Origin: Candidatus Aminicenantota bacterium
GTDB lineage: Bacteria > Acidobacteriota > Aminicenantia > Aminicenantales > UBA4085
Assembly (NCBI GenBank): GCA_003141555.1
Contig: PLMN01000033.1
Coordinates: 1-64,000 of the forward strand
Length of the DNA stretch: 64,000 bases
Direction: 5' to 3'
This document shows, one piece after another, positions 43,920 to 52,571 of this stretch; position 1 is the stretch's first letter; every line of letters begins with the position of its first letter. The notes beneath the pieces are model-generated. The model worked only from the letters and a program-made list of their open reading frames with translations. It had not been told where the DNA came from and did no database searches. The position numbers and the translations under genes are program-made.

Positions 43920-45140
43920 ATGAAAAAACTCGGATTCTTTGTCATGGCCTGTCTTCTCCTCCCGGGGATTGTCCTCTGTCAGGAGAAAAATCGGGACAAG
44001 GGAATATTCGTCGAGCCGAAGAACCCCTACTGGGACGAGATCATGAAAGCCGTGGGGGAGTTCGGCAAGACGAAGCCGGTGCCCCCGACGGCGTTCGTGG
44101 TCGATCTCAGCGGCTTCGAAGCGCCCAAGGGTCTGGAGGGATTCAACCCGGTCTGGCACAATCCCCCGACATCGCAAGGCAATACGAACACCTGCTGGTG
44201 TTTTTCGACCGTCTCCATGTTCGAATCGGAAGTCTACAGGCTCTACGGGAAAAAGGTCCGCCTCTCGGAAGCCTACACGGTCTACGGCGAGTATATCGAG
44301 CGGGCTAAGAGGTTCATTCGCGAGCGCGGCGATTCCGCCGTCGCCGAAGGCTCCGAAGCCAACGCGGTCACCCGGGACTGGAAGCTGTATGGCTGCCTTC
44401 CGTGGGAGGCCTACAGTGGATTGAAGCCCGGCCAGAAATTTCATGACCACTCGAAGCTGATCGAGGAGGTTTCGTCCTACCTCAATCATCTCAAGGGCGC
44501 CGACGCCTGGAACGAGGACGAAGCGGTCAAGACGGTCAAGGCCATCCTGAATCACTATTTGGGCGTGCCGCCGGAGAAATTCACCGTCGACGGACGAGAA
44601 TATACGCCCCAAAGCTACCTCCGGGATTACCTGAAGATCAATCCCGACGACTATGTCGACGTCCTGTCCTACAAGCAAAAGCCTTTCGGCCAGCAAGTCG
44701 AATACGAGGTGCCGGACAATTGGTGGCACGGCCGGGACTACTATAATGTGCCCCTGGAGACTTACCTGAAGATCCTGAAAAGCGCCCTGGGCCGCGGCTA
44801 TTCGCTGAGCCTGGGGGGGGACGTCTCCGAGCCGGGGAAGAACGCCGAGAAGAAAGTCTTCATGATTCCGACCTTCGACATCCCTTCCGAGTACATCGAC
44901 GACAACGCCCGGCAATTCCGGTTCAGCAACGGCACGACGACCGACGACCACGGCGTTCATCTCATCGGCTGCAAGGACGTGAACGGCAAGACCTGGTATC
45001 TCATCAAGGATTCAGGGTCGAGCTCGTTCGCCCGCGATCCCAAGGGATATTATTTCCTGACGGAAGACTACATCAAATTGAAGATGATGGATTTCATGGT
45101 TCATAAGGACGCCCTCAAAGGGTTTGTCGAGGTGAACTAG
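43920..45140 (+). CDS. Secreted C1-like cysteine peptidase (bleomycin hydrolase fold)
   Basis: A 406-residue exported protein with signal peptide MKKLGFFVMACLLLPGIVLC. The papain-type oxyanion Gln and nucleophile are in SQGNTNTCWCFSTVSMFESE (Gln86, Cys92, normal spacing). The catalytic His lies in TTDDHGVHLIGC. The usual Asn-Ser-Trp is replaced by Asp-Ser-Gly in YLIKDSGSSS, so the orienting residue is Asp. Large inserts between Cys and His resemble the C1B aminopeptidase/bleomycin hydrolase group. AAGGAGGTG gives a strong ribosome binding site. Degradation of exported peptides is likely; specificity is unknown. Confidence 0.85.
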   Translation: MKKLGFFVMACLLLPGIVLCQEKNRDKGIFVEPKNPYWDEIMKAVGEFGKTKPVPPTAFVVDLSGFEAPKGLEGFNPVWHNPPTSQGNTNTCWCFSTVSMFESEVYRLYGKKVRLSEAYTVYGEYIERAKRFIRERGDSAVAEGSEANAVTRDWKLYGCLPWEAYSGLKPGQKFHDHSKLIEEVSSYLNHLKGADAWNEDEAVKTVKAILNHYLGVPPEKFTVDGREYTPQSYLRDYLKINPDDYVDVLSYKQKPFGQQVEYEVPDNWWHGRDYYNVPLETYLKILKSALGRGYSLSLGGDVSEPGKNAEKKVFMIPTFDIPSEYIDDNARQFRFSNGTTTDDHGVHLIGCKDVNGKTWYLIKDSGSSSFARDPKGYYFLTEDYIKLKMMDFMVHKDALKGFVEVN

Positions 45141-45355
45141 ATAACCCTCATTATGTCTGGACCATTTTTAAGGGATTCAAAACTCAATTTCAGAGATCTC
45201 GATGATAAAATGGCTACCGCAGCCCAAAAGCGATAAGCTCGCTCATGGAATCGTTTTTCTTTCGGATCTGGACCAATTGGTGATCAGCCTGAATTGCGAC
45301 TTGCTCAAGCCCGGCAAGCCGCGTTGGGCACCGCCCGCCGCGCGGAGGTTCTGAC

Positions 45356-46333
45356 ATGGAAGCCGCATTAAAAAGAGTCCGGGGCCGAGTCCTCGCCGCC
45401 TGCGCCGTCGCCGGCATCATCGGGATCTTCCTTTCGGCATCCGCGCCGAGCTCGCCTTCGACTCGATCCGATGCGGGAAAAACCATCCTCGTCCTGAGCG
45501 ATACCCAAGCCCCGCTGTTCTTGGAAAGGCTGATTCTTCCTTGGAACCGCAACGAGGAAGCCCGCCAAAAGATCCTGGGGCTCGTTCTGAGTGAGCCCAA
45601 TCCGGCGGCCGTCTTTCATCTCGGAGACGCCGTCGCCCGGGGCTCCGTGGAAAAGGATTGGAAGCCGATCGACGATTTTCTCGCCCAGCTGAGGGCCCGG
45701 GGCGTCCCCGTTTACGGGGTCATAGGCAACCACGAATACATTTCATCATCCAGGGAGGGAGCGGCCCGCTTCAAGAAGCGTTTCCCGGAATTTCCGCTGT
45801 CTTGGTATTCCGTCCGCATTGTTCCGTTGGCCTTCATCGTCCTCAATTCCAATTTCGGGGAACTCACCAGAAAGGAGCGCGTCGAACAGCAAAAGTTTTA
45901 CGCAGAGCAATTGGCGGCCTTGGAGAACGACCTGGAGGTAAAGGGCATCGTCGTCTGTGCCCATCACCCCCCCTATACGAACAACAAAATCATAAGCCGT
46001 TCCTTCGAAGGCGAACGGGAATTCGTTCCGCTTTTTCTCAAATCACGGAAGGCGAAGCTTTTTCTCAGCGGACACAGTCATGCCGCCGAGCACTTCATCC
46101 GGGAAGGAAAGCACTTTCTTGTGCTGGGCGGCGGCGGCGGCTTGCTCCACCCGCTCTACATCGGCTCGAACGCGCGATACGAGGACCACTTCCCCCTGCG
46201 GACCGAGCGCCGCTGGTTCCATTATCTCCGCCTCCAAATGAACGAGGGAGGCTGGGAGGTGACGTTTCGAATGCTGCGGCAGGACCTGGCGAGCTGGGTT
46301 GACATCTACTCGTTTGGCGCCGCCTGGGATTGA
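45356..46333 (+). CDS. Exported metallophosphoesterase
   Basis: A 325-residue protein of the calcineurin-like phosphoesterase superfamily, with an N-terminal membrane/signal segment (VLAACAVAGIIGIFLSASA). Metal-binding blocks are VLSDTQ (usually DxH; His is Gln here), HLGDAV, VIGNHEY, VCAHHPP and FLSGHSHAAEH. The Gln for His change at the first block may alter one metal site. The substrate is unknown. CGGAGG precedes the ATG. The 215-nt gap upstream (45141-45355) shows no gene or repeat. Confidence 0.85.
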   Translation: MEAALKRVRGRVLAACAVAGIIGIFLSASAPSSPSTRSDAGKTILVLSDTQAPLFLERLILPWNRNEEARQKILGLVLSEPNPAAVFHLGDAVARGSVEKDWKPIDDFLAQLRARGVPVYGVIGNHEYISSSREGAARFKKRFPEFPLSWYSVRIVPLAFIVLNSNFGELTRKERVEQQKFYAEQLAALENDLEVKGIVVCAHHPPYTNNKIISRSFEGEREFVPLFLKSRKAKLFLSGHSHAAEHFIREGKHFLVLGGGGGLLHPLYIGSNARYEDHFPLRTERRWFHYLRLQMNEGGWEVTFRMLRQDLASWVDIYSFGAAWD

Positions 46334-46505
46334 CCGGCAGCCTTCCCCCCGGTCCAGCACGGAACGAGATCTTCAACCCGGCGGCCTGATCGACGCAAGG
46401 AGGAATGGATTGCTTCGCTTCTATGCTCCTCGGGGGCAAGTGATGAGCGCGTTCGAGAGAAAATCGGCGCTTTGTGTAAACGAGAATTTTCGGCCCCACA
46501 TGGCC

Positions 46506-46535
46506 TTGCCAAAAAAGGAACGGTTGGAGTATAGT
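46506..46535 (+). promoter_or_regulatory. Possible promoter of the second YncE-like gene
   Basis: TTGCCA at 46506-46511 and TATAGT at 46530-46535 with an 18-bp spacer, in a locally AT-rich patch. The leader would be about 90 nt. The rest of 46334-46630 is empty. Confidence 0.45.
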
Positions 46536-46630
46536 TTTAAAATCAAAAATAGGCTTCGCCGACGGGCATCGAAGCGGAGCACGGGGCGCATGTTCGTCCC
46601 CGCAACTCACCGATGGAAGGGAGGTCTTTC

Positions 46631-47683
46631 ATGAACGTTTCGAGTTCGCGCCGTTTTGCGATCTACATGTCTTTTCTATTGCTTGGCACATCGGCCCTTA
46701 CGGCTCAGCCGAAGATCAATTATCACCTGATTAAGAAGGTCCCTCTCAGCGCCGCACCGGGTGGCAAGGAATATTTTGACTATCTTACGATGGACCCTGC
46801 GGCGCGCCGTCTTTACCTATCGCACGGCACGGAGTTCAAGGTGCTCGATGCCGATAGCTATGCCGTGGTGGGCACGATCTCCGGCTTGGAACGGAGTCAT
46901 GGGATCGCCTTGGTCAAGGATCTTGGCAAGGGATTCATCACGGATGGCAGCCTGGGCAAAGTATTCATGGTCGACCTCGCGACTTTAAAAATGACGGGCG
47001 AAATCAAAGCCGAACCCGATGCGGACGCTATCGTCTACGATCCGGCGTCAAAGCGCATATTTTCGTTCAACGGAAACGCCAAGAACACGACGGTGATCGA
47101 TCCCGTCAATGGGACCGTGGTCAAGACAATCCCCTTGGGCGGCGGTCCCGAAAACGCCGTCGCCGACGGCAAGGGAATCGTTTACAACAACAATGAAGAG
47201 ACGAACGAGGTGGTGGTGATTGACTCCCAAACGCTCGGGATCAAAGCCCGGTGGCCGGTCGCCCCGGCCGGAGGCCCCACGGCCATAGCGATGGACATCG
47301 CGCACCGGCGGCTGTTCTCCGCGGGCCGCAACCCTCAGTTCCTCGTGATCATGAATGCCGACAGCGGCAAGGTCATCCAATCATTCCCGATCAGCGGCGG
47401 GGCGGACGCCACCGTCTTTGAGCCGGAAACGGGGCTTATCTTCACCTCGACCCGAGAGGGGATGATCCATATCTTCCATGAAGACTCGCCCGATAAGTAT
47501 AGTGAGGTCCAGACGGTCAAGACCGAAGTCGGGGCCAAAACGATGGCGCTCGATCCCAAGACCCATAACCTCTTCCTGACCACCTCGGATTTTAATCCGC
47601 CTCCGGCTCCCACGCCGGATCGGCCACGTTCGAATCCGGTAGCGGTGCCGGGGACGTTCCGCCTGCTGGTTTACGGACGATAA
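46631..47683 (+). CDS. Secreted YncE-like beta-propeller protein 2
   Basis: A 350-residue exported paralogue of the protein at 32173-33246. The signal peptide (MSFLLLGTSALTAQ) is followed by propeller blades with the same motifs (YFDYLTMDPAARRLYLSHGT, TVIDPVNGTVVKTIPLGG, VVIDSQTLGIKARWPVA). It shares the blade-closing ending FRLLVYGR, matching FAILVVGK in the first copy. GGGAGG precedes the ATG. The next gene starts 13 nt later, suggesting cotranscription and a possible joint role with that secreted protein. Confidence 0.88.
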   Translation: MNVSSSRRFAIYMSFLLLGTSALTAQPKINYHLIKKVPLSAAPGGKEYFDYLTMDPAARRLYLSHGTEFKVLDADSYAVVGTISGLERSHGIALVKDLGKGFITDGSLGKVFMVDLATLKMTGEIKAEPDADAIVYDPASKRIFSFNGNAKNTTVIDPVNGTVVKTIPLGGGPENAVADGKGIVYNNNEETNEVVVIDSQTLGIKARWPVAPAGGPTAIAMDIAHRRLFSAGRNPQFLVIMNADSGKVIQSFPISGGADATVFEPETGLIFTSTREGMIHIFHEDSPDKYSEVQTVKTEVGAKTMALDPKTHNLFLTTSDFNPPPAPTPDRPRSNPVAVPGTFRLLVYGR

Positions 47684-47696
47684 TTGGACCGAGCCA

Positions 47697-48650
47697 ATGA
47701 AGGCGAGAGTTCGAGATCGCAAAAGCTCAAGGTCGACTCTGTGCGCCTTGGCCGTGCTTCTCATCATCCCAGTTGTTGCCGCACTTCCGGCGCGAGATAA
47801 AGGTTCCTCGTCTTCAAAGCCGGCCCGCTGGCCTTCTCCCGTGAGCGACGTCCTCGGCGATTATGACTCGGAACTTCGTCTGGCCAATGGACGCGTAAAC
47901 ATCGGCATGCTGGCCACGCGGCTGAAGGACTTGGGCGTCACGAGTTACTACTGGCTGCTCTGGCACGCTTCGACCGACTGGGAGGACCTCAAGCTCTTCC
48001 TGCCCAAGGCGGCCGAAGCCGGGATTGCGGTCACGGTTTATCTGGTCCCTCCTTCGGAAAGCCCTCCTCACGCAGATTGGTACTCGGAGCCTTTCCGACT
48101 CGACTATAAGCGATGGGGGGAGGAAATCGCCCGTTTGTCGCTCGAACACCCAAACCTCACGAGTTGGATCATCGACGATTTCTACGCCAATCATGAGCTC
48201 TTAACGCCCGTCTATGTCGGCGATATGCAGGCGCGGGCGAAGAAGGTAAATCCCGGTCTGGTTTTCATGCCCTTGATGTACTACAGCGAAATCAACGCTC
48301 AATTTGCCGAGGATTACCGCGGGGTCATCGACGGCGTTGTAGTCGCCTACCCGCATGACCGCGAGGAAATAAGCAGGGCGCGGACCCCGCTCAACGGGCG
48401 GGATTCTTCAGACGGCGGGCGCTTTCACATTCCGTTCATCGTCATGACCGCCGGCGTCGAGGGCGAGTTCCGCCTCCGCTACGGAGACCCGGCGACACCC
48501 GAGCGGATCGCCGATTGGCTCCAGATGTGCCTCAACGCTTGGCGTGACGGTATCTGCGACGGCGTAGTGACGTATTGCCTCGATAAAAGCCCGGAGAGCA
48601 AGTCCTTTCCTTTGGCAAAAGGATTGTTCAAGGAATTCGAACGCTTTTAG
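47697..48650 (+). CDS. Secreted TIM-barrel-like protein, possible glycosidase
   Basis: A 317-residue exported protein with signal segment ALAVLLIIPVVAALPA. Alternating strands and acidic ends suggest a TIM barrel: TSYYWLLWHASTDWEDLKLF, GIAVTVYLVPPSE, LTSWIIDDFYANHELL, GVVVAYPHDREE. The Asp pair in SWIIDDFY could be catalytic. I do not recognise a family with confidence. The position directly after the YncE-like gene suggests coexpression. Confidence 0.7.
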   Translation: MKARVRDRKSSRSTLCALAVLLIIPVVAALPARDKGSSSSKPARWPSPVSDVLGDYDSELRLANGRVNIGMLATRLKDLGVTSYYWLLWHASTDWEDLKLFLPKAAEAGIAVTVYLVPPSESPPHADWYSEPFRLDYKRWGEEIARLSLEHPNLTSWIIDDFYANHELLTPVYVGDMQARAKKVNPGLVFMPLMYYSEINAQFAEDYRGVIDGVVVAYPHDREEISRARTPLNGRDSSDGGRFHIPFIVMTAGVEGEFRLRYGDPATPERIADWLQMCLNAWRDGICDGVVTYCLDKSPESKSFPLAKGLFKEFERF

Positions 48651-49028
48651 TTTTCAAGCAAAACGGCAGGGCCGTGTCAATGGATGTTCGCAACTTCGGA
48701 GCCGTCGTTTGCCTCTTTAGCTAGCTGCTTGAGCCACCAGCTCATGAAGCCCATTGGGCCGGCATAAGTTTTTATCCTTCTTTATATCATTTCATCTCGA
48801 TAAAAAATTCGTGCCCATTTTGTGCCTAAAAATTCATCAGGAATAGCCAAAAGCATCAAAAAATATCAAACTCTATCAAAATGGAAAACAGCGGAAAATC
48901 CTTTACAGGCAATCCATTTCTATTATGTTCAGGGCTTTCTGTTTTTGCCCATGATATGACACTCGGTAGAAGTCGCGAGTTTAAGCCCTGTATCGCCCAC
49001 CGCCCAAATCTTTTTATAATTCGTTCAC
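48651..49028. other. AT-rich scarred region
   Basis: No complete gene is supported. The stretch is much richer in A+T than its surroundings. Two GTGCC units spaced 11 bp apart (about 48810-48830) precede an A-rich segment. A tRNA-3'-end-like sequence (TCGCGAGTTTAAGCC, then TATCGCCCACC) lies at 48969-49001, followed by a T-run. These are features of decayed integration sites, but no integrase gene is present. Confidence 0.4.
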
Positions 49029-49874
49029 TCAGCGTCGTCGCCATTCGCCCCACCCCGTATTTCCATTGACATCCCGACCCGCGCTACGGGCCGCCGAGTC
49101 GCTCTTGAACGTGATTTCGTTTTCGCCGTCGTGGATTCGATCGACCGATCTGGAAGTGATCCGGTATGAATAAGCCAGGGTATCCGTACGCACCCAACGG
49201 ATATTGAATCCAACATATGTCGCCGTAGCACGGCCGCCTTCGCAAGTGATGTTGCCCTCAACGGAGGTTACGGTGCCATATGAATCCTGACGAAAGGTTA
49301 TGATCGTCCCATTGCAATTGCCACCATCAGAACAATCGTATTGAATCCAGGCGCCAGCGATCTTTCTGGTTTCGTGCACGGCAGGAACGCCGCCGGCCGG
49401 GAAAACCGCCGGCGATCCGGCAAGACCCCCCGCGGCCGTATTAATGACGAAAAAGGCGGTCTCTGAATACCAATTATCGATATTAATCTGCACTTCGGTC
49501 TGTTTTAGGCTCGCGTACTGGACATTGGTAAAGTTCCCCAAACTAATCCCCCTGATATCACCCTCATAGTCGGCGACGTACCGCTGGCCTCCGGTCGGTG
49601 TGTATGGGCCATAGCGCTTCCATGCGGCGTTCAGAAACGGCGTACCCGGTTTCTTGATCGCGGCCCAGATAACATAGGAGCCTGTAGGCAAGATCTCCCC
49701 TTTCGAGAATGCATGTGGCGCCAACTCGATCAAGTTGCTCGGCACGCCGCCCGCATCGAGGGGCGCGAAAGTCGGCCTGGACTGCGCCTGCAGCTCGGGG
49801 GTATCCCAAACGAGACAAAGGACAAAGATCAGAACCGCCACGCTCCATCCTATGGCATTACGACGTCCGATCAT
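49029..49874 (-). CDS. Secreted protein of unknown function
   Basis: A 281-residue exported protein with signal segment AIGWSVAVLIFVLCLVW. The mature part is beta-rich with aromatic residues (GSYVIWAAIKKPG, YVADYEGDIRGISLGNF, GAWIQYDCSDGGNC, GTIITFRQDSYGTV). The four cysteines could form two disulfides. No family is recognised. Start at 49874 is chosen for AAAAGGAG and the signal peptide. Base composition is lower in G+C than the neighbouring glycosidase genes, fitting an acquired stretch. Confidence 0.65.
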   Translation of the reverse strand: MIGRRNAIGWSVAVLIFVLCLVWDTPELQAQSRPTFAPLDAGGVPSNLIELAPHAFSKGEILPTGSYVIWAAIKKPGTPFLNAAWKRYGPYTPTGGQRYVADYEGDIRGISLGNFTNVQYASLKQTEVQINIDNWYSETAFFVINTAAGGLAGSPAVFPAGGVPAVHETRKIAGAWIQYDCSDGGNCNGTIITFRQDSYGTVTSVEGNITCEGGRATATYVGFNIRWVRTDTLAYSYRITSRSVDRIHDGENEITFKSDSAARSAGRDVNGNTGWGEWRRR

Positions 49875-50291
49875 GGCTAGGCTCCTTTTGAGGGATAGGG
49901 ATATGCTTTGCCGCGCCCGGAGACATTCTTTCCTGGAAAGCACGGAACCGATACTCCCCCATAATGGGGGGAGAATAACCCCGGCCACGGAATGAAGTCA
50001 AGAACTCGTTGTTCATCCGGACGACGAACCAGATCAAATCGGCGGTTGCTACAGCTCAGCGCCGAACGCGGAAGATGAAGGGTTGCAGTTCTCGGACGGC
50101 GACGCTGATAATGGTCTTCAAGCTTACGATGCAAGGCCGCCCAAGACGAGAACGGCGGTCCAATCTGAGTAGACAGACCTCTCCCCGTGTAACGCCGGCG
50201 TAACAGATTTTGCTGAAACTCGCCTAACTTCGACTAACGGTGCAAAAAAGAAAACGAAGAGAAAATACCATTCCATATGAGGGAAGAACAG

Positions 50292-50377
50292 CCCCAAAGC
50301 GCTACCAAGAAATTTTCCTATCGTTATTTACCCCCTGCCCCCCTTATGAAAAGGGGGGAATCGTCAGCGCTTTGGGG
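50292..50377. repeat. Nested inverted repeat
   Basis: Outer arms of 12 bp are perfect reverse complements (CCCCAAAGCGCT at 50292-50303, AGCGCTTTGGGG at 50366-50377). Inside them lies a second perfect 8-bp stem (CCCCCCTT / AAGGGGGG, 50338-50358). It lies 10 nt from the tRNA-Asp-like fragment. It could be a small mobile element or a strong transcription-blocking structure. Confidence 0.7.
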
Positions 50378-50386
50378 AGAGGTATG

Positions 50387-50435
50387 GCGGGGGCCGACGA
50401 GGCTCGAACTCGCGATCTCCGGCGTGACAGGCCGG
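50387..50435 (-). pseudogene. tRNA-Asp (GTC) 3'-half fragment
   Basis: On the minus strand a perfect anticodon arm (CCGGC-CTGTCAC-GCCGG, anticodon GTC) is followed by a T-arm (GCGAGTTCGAGCCTCGT) and CGGCCCCCGCCA, with one extra C before CCA. The bases upstream do not supply an acceptor 5' strand or D-arm. The fragment is therefore not a working tRNA gene. Confidence 0.7.
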
Positions 50436-50541
50436 GAGGCGGCCACGGACAAACTTGGAGCGGATGCATTGGAGGAGTTCTCGGAAGAGCGGGACAACCG
50501 CGATTACGATTACGAGTTCAGCTTGAAGCCGCCGGGCCCGC

Positions 50542-51369
50542 TTATTTCTTGACGATCTCGACTCGGCGGTTTTTGGCCCGGCCGTCTTCGCTGCGGTTGT
50601 CGGCGATCGGTTTCTCCTGGCCCCAGCCGACAGCCGCGAGCCGGGAGACTTCCAGGCCGCCCTTAACCACGGCGTCCATCACGGCCTTGGCCCGCTGCTC
50701 GGAGAGCGCCTTGTTTGACGCCGGCGTCCCGACGTTGTCGGTGTGGCCCTCGATGCTGATCTTGAGATCGGAGTGGCCTTTTAACAACGCCACGATCTGG
50801 TCGACCGTACCCGCGGATTCGGGCTTGATTTCGGCTTTGCCGGTGTCGAAATTGATGTAGAGGGCCATGAAGCCGTCCTTGCTCAGGGCGTTGTACATCG
50901 CGTCGGCCGTCACTTCCTGGACCATCTCGCCGACCTCGAGAACGATGAGCTCGTATTGGAAGCCGTCGTTAAAGACCTGCACCTTGAGCCAGACTTCCTT
51001 ACCGTTTCGGACCACCTTGGCGGTCAGGTTCCAATCCTCGTCGTAGAGGATCGTCCCGCCCAGGCTCTTGGCGGCGTTGCTATAATTTCGGCGGATTTGC
51101 AGGACGCTGGGAGTCGGGACACCGTCCTGGAGCCTGTAAACGAGCTTCGTCTTCTGGCCTTCCACGGTCTTGGTCTCGCCGTTTTGGACGTTGAACTCCA
51201 CGGCGTCGAAATTGTTTTCGCATTCGCTGATGTAAAAGTTCTTCATCCGGGAGAACATCGGATGGTCTTTGCAGTTCTCGGCGTCCTTCTCCTGGGCGAG
51301 GATGGCGGGCGCCGCAGCCAGGACGAGCCCGAGGACCGAGATCATGACGATCAGTTTGGGGAATCTCAT
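50542..51369 (-). CDS. OmpA-domain envelope protein
   Basis: A 275-residue exported protein. The signal peptide LIVMISVLGLVLAAAPAILA is followed by an unfamiliar N-terminal domain (about 25-165, two cysteines). A C-terminal OmpA/MotB-type peptidoglycan-binding domain follows: INFDTGKAEIKPES, ISIEGHTDNVG, LSEQRAKAVMDAVV, GWGQEKPIADN and the final KNRRVEIVKK. It probably tethers the envelope to peptidoglycan. CAGGAGGCATCA precedes the ATG. A TATAAT lies at 51427-51422 on the minus strand, without a clear -35. Confidence 0.92.
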   Translation of the reverse strand: MRFPKLIVMISVLGLVLAAAPAILAQEKDAENCKDHPMFSRMKNFYISECENNFDAVEFNVQNGETKTVEGQKTKLVYRLQDGVPTPSVLQIRRNYSNAAKSLGGTILYDEDWNLTAKVVRNGKEVWLKVQVFNDGFQYELIVLEVGEMVQEVTADAMYNALSKDGFMALYINFDTGKAEIKPESAGTVDQIVALLKGHSDLKISIEGHTDNVGTPASNKALSEQRAKAVMDAVVKGGLEVSRLAAVGWGQEKPIADNRSEDGRAKNRRVEIVKK

Positions 51370-51559
51370 TGATGCCTCCTGTTGAGAAAGAGACCGTTTC
51401 CGTCGGATCTCTCTCGCCCGTATTATAGCCGAGGGGCCGGGTGGTAGCCCCACTTAGTGTACCATCTGGGAAGCGTAAGTTCTAGGCTCGGAGCCTCACC
51501 CCAAAAACCGGTCCGGCTAAAAATGGAGTTTTTTGGCTTTTGAACCTTTTTAAAAAAAC

Positions 51560-51614
51560 TGGTGGGCGGTGCAGGATTTGAACCTGCGGCCACCGGCGTG
51601 TGTGTCCGATGCTC
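51560..51614 (-). pseudogene. tRNA-Val-like (CAC) 3'-half fragment with encoded CCA
   Basis: On the minus strand GAGCATCGGA leads into an anticodon-like loop CACACAC, GCCGG, then a perfect T-arm (GCAGGTTCAAATCCTGC) and ACCGCCCACCA. The matching acceptor 5' strand (GGGCGGT) and the D-arm are missing upstream, and the loop lacks the usual T33. It is a broken tRNA, most like tRNA-Val. Confidence 0.65.
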
Positions 51615-51656
51615 ATGCCGGCATCCAGGCCGCCGTCGAGGAGTGGAAATAGAGTC

Positions 51657-52553
51657 CTAGACTGTATCGGTCTCGGCCTCCGCAGGGGCTGCGGCTTTTT
51701 CCCTTTTAAACACCGAACGGAACATCATACCCGAGGTATAGAGAATGACGGCGACCACGACCCATTTCAGAACGGTCAGGGGCAGCGACTTGACGATCAA
51801 TCCGGCGATAATGACGGCGATAATCCCGAGCGAGGTCAAGCCAAAGGACGCCTTCGGGTCGTAGGCCGACGCCCTGATGAATCTCAGCCCGGCCATAGGC
51901 ATGAGGAGGGCGGCAGAACCCATCATGATCGGAAACGCGGCCCGGGGATTCATGCCCAAGGCGTAGACCAGGGCCATGCAGGGCGCGTAGATTCCGATGC
52001 CGATCGTCATGAGGGAACCCAAGACAAAGCTGACGGCGACGGCGATGATCAATTTGACTCCCGTCAGGGCCAGAGCGTCGCCGCCCGTCGGATAGAGATT
52101 CAGGAGCCCCATCAACATCGCCAGGGCGACGATAAGCAGAGCTCCTCCGAGGCCGAGGCGAATCTTTTTGACCGGCCACTTCGAGACGATTCCCGCGCCA
52201 ATGACGGCTCCCAGAGTCGAGGCCGCCATCATGGATACCAGCGTGAGAGGAGCCACCTCGACGACGGTGATGAAGATCAGCGCCTCGGTGATGGTCGGAA
52301 GACTGTGGCCGACGTTGAGGGTTCCCGGGATGAGCTTGTCTTCGACGTATTTCGTGAACTTGAAAAACGCCGTGGTCGGGGCGAAGCTCCCGATGCCGAG
52401 CGTGTCAAAGAAATTCGTGACGAAACCGATCCCGATCAAGTGCAGCCAGGGCGCCCGCGAGAACTGCCCGCGGCGGCGGTAGACGTCCTTAAAGAAATAG
52501 ATCGCGAAGATCAACGCGGTGACGCTGATGACACTAATCAAAAAATATTTCAT
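51657..52553 (-). CDS. TSUP (TauE/SafE) family membrane transporter
   Basis: A 298-residue protein with eight or so hydrophobic helices. The two repeats of the TSUP fold are visible (GIGFVTNFFDTLGIGSFAPTT and GSLMTIGIGIYAPCMALVYAL). Family members move sulfite, sulfonates or other anions. The C-terminal tail is Ala/Glu-rich. It starts 18 nt after the Ntn-hydrolase gene, so the two are likely cotranscribed; the substrate may be a product or inhibitor linked to that enzyme. Confidence 0.85.
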   Translation of the reverse strand: MKYFLISVISVTALIFAIYFFKDVYRRRGQFSRAPWLHLIGIGFVTNFFDTLGIGSFAPTTAFFKFTKYVEDKLIPGTLNVGHSLPTITEALIFITVVEVAPLTLVSMMAASTLGAVIGAGIVSKWPVKKIRLGLGGALLIVALAMLMGLLNLYPTGGDALALTGVKLIIAVAVSFVLGSLMTIGIGIYAPCMALVYALGMNPRAAFPIMMGSAALLMPMAGLRFIRASAYDPKASFGLTSLGIIAVIIAGLIVKSLPLTVLKWVVVAVILYTSGMMFRSVFKREKAAAPAEAETDTV

Positions 52554-52571
52554 GGTTCGCCTTTAAGAGAG

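Larger units (their letters stand above)
49875..50541. other. Gene-poor region with nested inverted repeat and tRNA fragment
   Basis: No gene is supported over about 670 bp. The region contains a G/C-run hairpin near 49954-49973, a nested inverted repeat (50292-50377) and a tRNA-Asp-like 3' half (50387-50435). Open frames present are short and unlike any family I know. Confidence 0.5.

Noticed and set aside
45141-45355. A possible small gene between the peptidase and phosphoesterase genes
   Set aside because: No frame with a plausible start, ribosome binding site or family match could be found in this 215-nt gap.
48677-48754. A 25-codon minus-strand frame (MGFMSWWLKQLAKEAND...)
   Set aside because: The peptide looks protein-like but is very short with no clear ribosome binding site and no family; at most a remnant.
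50387-51614. Working tRNA-Asp and tRNA-Val genes
   Set aside because: Both lack the acceptor 5' strand and D-arm, and the Asp-like copy has an extra base before CCA.
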